Under the pieces are notes generated by a model, which saw only the letters and a list, made by a program, of their open reading frames with translations, made no database searches and was not told the DNA's origin. The translations under genes and the position numbers were made by a program. From an uncultured Bacteroidales bacterium (GTDB taxonomy: Bacteria > Bacteroidota > Bacteroidia > Bacteroidales > F082): 11,440 bases of DNA. Where the stretch lies: the NCBI GenBank assembly GCA_937877465.1, contig CALFIT010000006.1, positions 1-11,440 on the forward strand, in the 5' to 3' direction. Shown one piece after another: positions 6,971-11,440 of this stretch (within the stretch, counting starts at the first letter, position 1; each line of letters starts with the position of its first letter).

Positions 6971-6971
6971 C

Positions 6972-8132
6972 TCAATACTCAAACTCCCCAAACTCACTCT
7001 TGATAGTCAAACGTTTGCAATCCGAAGCCTCCACATGCCCAATAATTTGGCTGTCAATATTGAACTCCTTGGCAATGGCAATCATCTCATTGGCGGCCTT
7101 TTCGTTGGTGTAGATTTCCAAGCGGTGGCCCATGTTGAAGACCTTGTACATCTCGTGCCAGTCGGTGCCGGAGGCGGCTTGGATCATCTTGAACAAGGGC
7201 GGCAACGCCATCATGTTGTCCTTCACGATGTGCAGCTTGTCGACGAAATGCAGCACTTTGGTCTGGGCGCCGCCGCTGCAATGGATGATGCCGTGGATTT
7301 GCTTGCGGAACTCTTTCAGAATCGGGATCATCAGCGGGGCGTAGGTGCGGGTAGGCGAGAGGATGAGCTTGCCCACGTCCATGCCTTCGATTTCAGTCGG
7401 GTCGGTCAGTTTGTGCGGGCCTGAATAGATCAAGTCCTCAGGGATGCTGTGGTCGTAGCTCTCGTCGTATTTCTCGGCCAAGTAATGGCCCAACATGTCG
7501 TGTCGCGCCGAGGTGAGTCCGTTGCTGCCCATGCCGCCGTTGTAGCTGTCCTCGTAAGTGGCTTGTCCGTAAGAAGCGAAGGCCACGATGACGTCGCCCG
7601 ACTGCAAGTTGTTCTCAATCACCTCGTCGCGTCTGATTCGTGTGGTCACGGTGCTGTCAACGATGACCGTGCGAACGAGGTCGCCCACGTCGGCGGTCTC
7701 GCCACCGGTAAGCCAGATGCCAATGCCGAGTTTGCGCAGCTTCTCCAAGAAATGCTCCGTGCCGTTAATCAAAGCCGAAATCACTTCGCCAGGAATCAGG
7801 CTCTTGTTGCGCCCGATGGTGGAGGAGAGGAGCATGTTGTCCGTCGCACCCACGCAGATGAGGTCGTCGGTGTTCATCACTACGGCGTCCTGCGCCACGC
7901 CTTCCCACACGCTCATGTCGCCCGTCTCTTTCCAATAAAGGTAGGCCAATGAGGATTTTGTTCCGGCTCCGTCGGCGTGCATGATGTTGCAATAGAGCGG
8001 ATCATGGCCGAGGATGTCAGGGATGATTTTGCAGAACGCATTGGGATACAAGCCCTTGTCAAGGTTCTTGATGGCGTTGTGGATGTCTTCCTTTTCGGCG
8101 GAGACGCCGCGTTGTGAGTAGCGATTGTCCAT
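6972..8132 (-). CDS. purM: Phosphoribosylformylglycinamidine cyclo-ligase (AIR synthetase)
   Basis: Closes the imidazole ring: FGAM + ATP gives AIR, the fifth step of purine synthesis, in the cytoplasm. The 386 residues fit the Bacteroidota form, longer than the roughly 345-residue E. coli enzyme. Motifs: HADGAGTKSSLA (52-63, nucleotide-binding glycine-rich segment), MNTDDLICVGA (86-96), TGGETADVGD (142-151), then NGGMGSNGLTSARH and HCSGGAQTK in the C-terminal half. Start 8132 (MDNRYSQRGVS) matches the family N-terminus; an upstream in-frame start would translate the intergenic repeat. I see no TAnnTTTG box between it and the PorE-like gene upstream, 79 bases away, so it may be co-transcribed with that gene. 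The stop nearly touches the stop of the convergent HTH gene. Confidence 0.96.
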   Translation of the reverse strand: MDNRYSQRGVSAEKEDIHNAIKNLDKGLYPNAFCKIIPDILGHDPLYCNIMHADGAGTKSSLAYLYWKETGDMSVWEGVAQDAVVMNTDDLICVGATDNMLLSSTIGRNKSLIPGEVISALINGTEHFLEKLRKLGIGIWLTGGETADVGDLVRTVIVDSTVTTRIRRDEVIENNLQSGDVIVAFASYGQATYEDSYNGGMGSNGLTSARHDMLGHYLAEKYDESYDHSIPEDLIYSGPHKLTDPTEIEGMDVGKLILSPTRTYAPLMIPILKEFRKQIHGIIHCSGGAQTKVLHFVDKLHIVKDNMMALPPLFKMIQAASGTDWHEMYKVFNMGHRLEIYTNEKAANEMIAIAKEFNIDSQIIGHVEASDCKRLTIKSEFGEFEY

Positions 8133-8134
8133 GG

Positions 8135-8214
8135 TATTATTGACTCGAGACACGGGACTTCGGGACACGGGACTGTCTCGCGTCTCGCGTCTCGCAGTCT
8201 CGCGTCAATTATTA
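8135..8214. repeat. 80-bp intergenic element: near-inverted ends with internal tandem repeats
   Basis: Ends: TATTATTGACTCGAGAC (8135-8151) and the reverse complement of GTCTCGCGTCAATTATTA (8197-8214) match over about 17 bases with a few mismatches. Inside are ACACGGGACT twice (8150-8159, 8165-8174) and GTCTCGC in three exact tandem copies (8175-8181, 8182-8188, 8189-8195) plus a fourth after one extra base (8197-8203). CGAGACA (8146-8152) also pairs with TGTCTCG (8174-8180). It fills the whole space between the purM start and the stop codon of the PorE-like gene, which lies within the right end. It may be a MITE-like or genome-wide palindromic repeat. Confidence 0.65.
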
Positions 8215-10668
8215 TTTGAATTTCAGTTTTCTCTCCTTGGTGTCGAACTCGAAGTTGCCGAGTTGCTTCATGTTCTTCTGCCCGATGACCCATTGCTCGA
8301 TCATGCGGCTGACGACCTTGCACTCCACGTTGTAGAGCGAGCGGCCTGCAATCCTCACTTCCTTGATGACGAAGACGGCGTCGTTGGCGATGCCTCCCGT
8401 GGTGAGGATCTTGTCGACGTCGCCCTTGAAGTCGTCGGCGGTGATGCGACCGTCTTTCAACAGTTGCAAGGCACGGCTTTCGCTGACGCAAAAGTCGGCG
8501 TTCTGGCTGTAGGTGAAGGGTTCGTTATAGCCGTCCACGTTGGCAAAGAAGTTGAAATAGCCTTTCTTGTCGACGGTGAACATCTCGCTTTGGTCTTCCT
8601 GCGGGTTGATGGCGATGTTGACCGTGCCGCCTTCGCCGATGTGCTCGCGCGGCACGAAGTCCTTGCTGAGGATGCGGAACTCGGTGCGGCGGTTCATCTG
8701 GTGGGCGGCCTCCTTCACTTCGGTGCTGGGCAACTTGTTGATGAAGTCCTCGGTAAGTCGGGTGCCGGCCTTGAAGGTGTAGCCCTTCACGGTGATGTCT
8801 TTCTGGATGGTGCGTGGCACTCTTTCGCCATAGCCCTTAGCCGTCAGACGGAGCGGGTCGATGCCACGGATAATGAGGTAATCCACCACGCTTTGGGCGC
8901 GTTTTTGCGACAGGATGTCGTTGTGCTCGTCGGTGTCGCGGCTGTCGGTGTGCGAGGCCAACTCGATGGTGATGGTCGGGTTGATTTGCAGCGTTTCGAT
9001 CAGGCCTTGCAGTGAGTCCTCAAATTGGGGCTTGAGGTCCCATTTGCCCAAGTCGTAGAGGATGTCGGGCAGCATGATAGGCTCTTGCGGAATGGGTTCG
9101 ATGTCATATTCTTTCTCGAAGTCCTTGCTGAACTCAAGGCCGATGGTGGTCTCTTGTGCACTGAGGGTGAAGTAGTTGTCCTTGTCGATGGTGATGTCGT
9201 AGGTGGTGTTTTTGTTCATCTGGCTCTCGCTGAAGTTGAAGTAGCCCCTGTCGTTGGTGCGGGTCATGTTATTCGAGCCGTCGCTGCCGACCATGCGTAC
9301 TTGCGCGTTGCTGACAAACTGCTTGGTCTTGGCGTCTTTGACGGTGCCTGAGAAGGTGAACAACACGGGCGGCTCCTCAAAGTAATAGATGTTGTCGACG
9401 CCGCGTGTGTTGCCACGGTTGGAGGAGATGAATCCGCGTTCCTCGGTGGGGTGGAAGACGATGCCGAAGTCGTCGCCCGTCGAGTTGATGGGGTATTTCA
9501 GGTTGCGCGGCTCGCCCCATTGCCCGCTGGTGTCCATCGAGCTGACGAAGATGTCCAATCCGCCCATGCCGCCGTGGCCGTCGGATGCGAAGTAGAGCAC
9601 GGTGTCGTATCTCAGGAAGGGGAACACCTCGTTGCCGGGCGTGTTGATGCGCTCGCCGAGGTTGAAGGGGTGCTTGAACGGCTCGGTGGCGTTGTCGCGC
9701 ATGGCCACCCAGATGTCGTTGCCGCCGAAGCCGCCTTTGCGCTCAGCGGCGAAGTACATGATCAGTTCGTCGCTCGAAAGGGTGGGGTGTCCTACGATGT
9801 CCAAGGTGTCCACACCGGCGATTTCCACGGGACGGGCTTCCGAGAAGGCACCTCCACTCTTGCCGGCCACCATGATTTGGCAGCCGTTCTTGCGGTGGGC
9901 ACCGTTTTGGCAGCGGGTGAAGTAGAGCTTCGTGTATTTCGCGTTCATGAAGGGCGTGCCCTCACTGGCGTTGGTGTTGATGTTCTCGTTCTCGTCGGCC
10001 AGCACGGGCGTGCTCCAGTCGCCTTTGCGGTCTTGCTTCGAAGTGAAGAAGTCGGCAAACTCCTGACCGGTGATGCCGTCTTTCTCCTTGCCCGTGGCGG
10101 CATCGCGGGTGGAGGTGAAGATGATTTCGTTGTAGTTGTTGCTGATCCAAGTGGCGCAGAAGTCGGAGTCCCTGGTCGAGTTCACTTTCTTCAGCCCGGT
10201 AAGCTCGTATTTCGACGGGTTCTCCATCCATTGCTCGATCTGTGCCGTGGTCTCCGCACCGATTTGTCCTCGCGGGTCGTCGGGCACCTTTTGGGCGTAG
10301 GTCTCGTACATCTCGATGGCGTCCTTGTATTTCTCGTTCATTTTGTAGGTCTCGGCCAAACAGAGGTAGACTTCGGGATGGTTGTTCGGATAGTCGGTTT
10401 TCAGCAGGCGTTTGTAGTAAGGCTCGGCCCGCTTGGTGAGTCCGATAAGCCGGTAGCATTCGCCCATCTGGAAGCTGATGCGGTTGCGTTCATCTTTGTT
10501 GCGGCGCACCTTGCGGTAGGCTTTCTTGTAGCGGTCGGCGGCCTCGGTGTATTGCTTGCGCCCGAAGGCAAGGTCGGCGTTCTTGGCGGGGTTTCTTCTT
10601 TGTGCGTAAAGGTCGGAACTCATGAAGATGAACAGTGCCGACATGACGATAAGGATGTATCTTTTCAT
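8212..10668 (-). CDS. PorE-like T9SS OmpA-family protein: TPR, beta-propeller, CRD, OmpA_C, plus extra C-terminal domain
   Basis: An 818-residue periplasmic protein. Start 10668 gives a signal peptide (MKRYILIVMSALFIFMSSDLYAQ, likely cut after Ala22); no lipobox is seen. Order of domains: TPR-like helices about 27-128; PD40-type propeller about 165-430 with repeats such as DIVGHPTLSSDELIMYFA and GGMGGLDIFVSSM; CarboxypepD_reg-like beta domain about 435-510; OmpA_C about 530-668 with ELASHTDSRD, where Asp575 and Arg590 occupy the two peptidoglycan-binding positions of OmpA, 15 residues apart. This layout is that of PorE (P. gingivalis PG1058), which links the T9SS to peptidoglycan. Residues about 697-818 are an additional domain resembling a retropepsin without its catalytic Asp. 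Paralogues with the first four domains exist in Bacteroidota, so PorE itself is likely but not proven. It lies downstream of secDF with its own promoter. Confidence 0.85.
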   Translation of the reverse strand: MKRYILIVMSALFIFMSSDLYAQRRNPAKNADLAFGRKQYTEAADRYKKAYRKVRRNKDERNRISFQMGECYRLIGLTKRAEPYYKRLLKTDYPNNHPEVYLCLAETYKMNEKYKDAIEMYETYAQKVPDDPRGQIGAETTAQIEQWMENPSKYELTGLKKVNSTRDSDFCATWISNNYNEIIFTSTRDAATGKEKDGITGQEFADFFTSKQDRKGDWSTPVLADENENINTNASEGTPFMNAKYTKLYFTRCQNGAHRKNGCQIMVAGKSGGAFSEARPVEIAGVDTLDIVGHPTLSSDELIMYFAAERKGGFGGNDIWVAMRDNATEPFKHPFNLGERINTPGNEVFPFLRYDTVLYFASDGHGGMGGLDIFVSSMDTSGQWGEPRNLKYPINSTGDDFGIVFHPTEERGFISSNRGNTRGVDNIYYFEEPPVLFTFSGTVKDAKTKQFVSNAQVRMVGSDGSNNMTRTNDRGYFNFSESQMNKNTTYDITIDKDNYFTLSAQETTIGLEFSKDFEKEYDIEPIPQEPIMLPDILYDLGKWDLKPQFEDSLQGLIETLQINPTITIELASHTDSRDTDEHNDILSQKRAQSVVDYLIIRGIDPLRLTAKGYGERVPRTIQKDITVKGYTFKAGTRLTEDFINKLPSTEVKEAAHQMNRRTEFRILSKDFVPREHIGEGGTVNIAINPQEDQSEMFTVDKKGYFNFFANVDGYNEPFTYSQNADFCVSESRALQLLKDGRITADDFKGDVDKILTTGGIANDAVFVIKEVRIAGRSLYNVECKVVSRMIEQWVIGQKNMKQLGNFEFDTKERKLKFK

Positions 10669-10689
10669 AGACGTAAACTCTCTTTTCTT

Positions 10690-10710
10690 AAAACGCGGCA
10701 AGGGCGTTTT
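10690..10710 (-). other. Hairpin in the 5' leader of the PorE-like gene
   Basis: AAAACGC (10690-10696) and GCGTTTT (10704-10710) are perfect inverted repeats around a 7-base loop. It lies between the promoter box at 10721-10728 and the start codon, 21 bases before the ATG, so it should be in the mRNA leader. It is too AT-rich and short to be a convincing terminator on the minus strand. Confidence 0.4.
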
Positions 10711-10720
10711 TATTATCGGA

Positions 10721-10728
10721 CAAAAGTA
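10721..10728 (-). promoter_or_regulatory. Bacteroidota -7 promoter box (TACTTTTG) for the PorE-like gene
   Basis: A full minus-strand match to TAnnTTTG, 52 bases upstream of the start and downstream of the secDF terminator. I see no well-spaced -33 element. Confidence 0.55.
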
Positions 10729-10763
10729 CAATATTTCCTTCAATCGGAGCGGTTTTTGGCAAC

Positions 10764-10796
10764 AAAAAAATCCCGCCGTTTCCAGCGGGACTTTTT
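10764..10796 (-). terminator. Rho-independent terminator after secDF
   Basis: On the minus strand GTCCCGC pairs with GCGGGAT around an 8-base loop, followed by T(7) (10764-10770). An A-run precedes the stem, so the T-run can extend the pairing. It lies 31 bases after the secDF stop and upstream of the PorE-like promoter, separating the two units. Confidence 0.85.
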
Positions 10797-10826
10797 GCAA
10801 ACCATTTGAAATGTTGTAATGAATGG

Positions 10827-11440
10827 TTATTTCTTCTTCTTGGTGTCGTCGTTTTCGGCGATTTGCTTGTCTTTCTTGTCGCCTTTCATCAGCACATAGG
10901 CGAAGGGCGACGACAGGAACACTGACGAGAACGTACCGGCAAGGATACCGACCAACAGGGCGAAGATGAAGCCACGGATGGTGTCGCCGCCAAAGATGAA
11001 GATGGCGAGCAACACGACCAAGGTCGTACCTGAGGTGTTGAACGAGCGGGTCAAGGTGCTGTTGACGGCGTTGTTCATGTTTTCTTTCCACGAGCTCTTC
11101 GGATGCAGGCCGACGTTCTCACGGATACGGTCGAAGATAACCACCGTGGCGTTGATGGAGTAACCGATGACGGTCAGCACGGCTGCGATGAAGCTCTGGT
11201 CGACTTCCATGGTGAAGGGCAGCACGTTGTAGAACAACGAGTACATACCCAACACGAGGATGGTGTCTTGTGCCAAGGCCATGATGGAGGCCACACCATA
11301 CTGCCATTTCTTGAATCGGATGGCGATGTAGACGAACATCAGTGCCAAGGCCACGATGATAGCCCAAATGGACTTGCGGGTGACATCGCTGGCGATGGTG
11401 GCACCGACTTTCTGGGTGCTCAAGATGCCCACGGTTTCGT
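10827..11440 (-). CDS. secDF: Protein translocase SecDF, SecF half, C-terminal part (partial)
   Basis: About 203 residues are in view; the reading frame continues past the right edge, so the start and the SecD half (if fused, as is usual in Bacteroidota) are not seen. SecDF uses the proton or sodium gradient to pull proteins from the Sec channel on the periplasmic side. Five membrane segments correspond to TM2-TM6 of SecF, with the family signatures LTVIGYSINATVVIFDRIREN and RSFNTSGTTLVVLLAIFIFGG. The tail is lysine-rich (ending KKKK). The conserved NDTVV aspartate (Asp213 in E. coli SecF, by my alignment from memory) is alanine here (codon 11148-11150), while the partner arginine (E. coli Arg247) is kept in LTRSF. 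A terminator follows the stop. Confidence 0.93.
   Translation of the reverse strand, partial: ETVGILSTQKVGATIASDVTRKSIWAIIVALALMFVYIAIRFKKWQYGVASIMALAQDTILVLGMYSLFYNVLPFTMEVDQSFIAAVLTVIGYSINATVVIFDRIRENVGLHPKSSWKENMNNAVNSTLTRSFNTSGTTLVVLLAIFIFGGDTIRGFIFALLVGILAGTFSSVFLSSPFAYVLMKGDKKDKQIAENDDTKKKK

Noticed and set aside
8133..8168. Upstream start for purM adding 12 residues
   Set aside because: The added residues are encoded by the intergenic repeat element, while MDNRYSQRGVS matches the usual PurM N-terminus.
8175..8203. Tandem GTCTCGC repeats as a CRISPR array
   Set aside because: The units are 7 bases and directly abutting, with no spacers of 25-40 bases and no cas genes nearby.
7913..8491. 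Open frame on the - strand across the purM / PorE-like junction
   Set aside because: It overlaps the ends of both genes and translates the 7-mer repeat element; very Arg/His-rich, with no family resemblance.
9451..10809. Long open frame on the + strand opposite the PorE-like gene (452 codons)
   Set aside because: It has no recognisable domain, is rich in V/G/A/H/R as expected for an antisense shadow of GC-rich codons, and lies opposite a gene with clear TPR, propeller and CRD domains.

Overview
The window reads as chromosomal DNA from a member of the Bacteroidota, most likely the order Bacteroidales. The evidence is a type IX secretion (T9SS) sorting domain on one protein, a PorE-like OmpA-family protein, the long Bacteroidota-type PurM, and promoter-like TAnnTTTG boxes upstream of several genes. 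Most genes are GC-rich (sampled lines in the PorE-like gene are near 60 %). The block at about 4669-6970 is visibly AT-richer (sampled lines 30-48 %).

Layout from left to right: (1) the 3' end of ilvE (+), closed by a hairpin terminator; (2) a secreted Omp28-like protein with a CxxC thioredoxin-like front end and a T9SS C-terminal sorting domain (+), ending at a mirror-symmetric terminator that also faces the convergent pyrF; (3) pyrF and prfA (both -), separated by two adjacent strong hairpins that look like a REP/BIME-type element; (4) an AT-rich divergent pair between prfA and purM: a lipoprotein with a probable thioredoxin-like domain and a possible beta-propeller (-), and a small membrane-anchored helix-turn-helix protein (+), sharing a 241-bp intergenic region with repeated 18-mers; (5) purM (-); (6) an 80-bp element of tandem 7-mers between near-inverted ends; (7) a PorE-like TPR / beta-propeller / CRD / OmpA_C protein (-) with an extra C-terminal domain resembling a retropepsin that has lost its catalytic DTG; (8) the SecF half of a probable SecDF (-), running off the right edge.

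Functional reading: housekeeping genes (branched-chain amino acid synthesis, pyrimidine and purine synthesis, translation termination) are mixed with export functions. SecDF drives Sec export, the PorE-like protein belongs to the outer-membrane/peptidoglycan side of T9SS, and the Omp28-like protein is a likely T9SS client. The two-gene AT-rich insert appears to split an ancestral purM-prfA-pyrF run and is the best candidate for an acquired, undescribed small system. The best candidate for a new protein architecture is the pseudo-retropepsin tail of the PorE-like protein.
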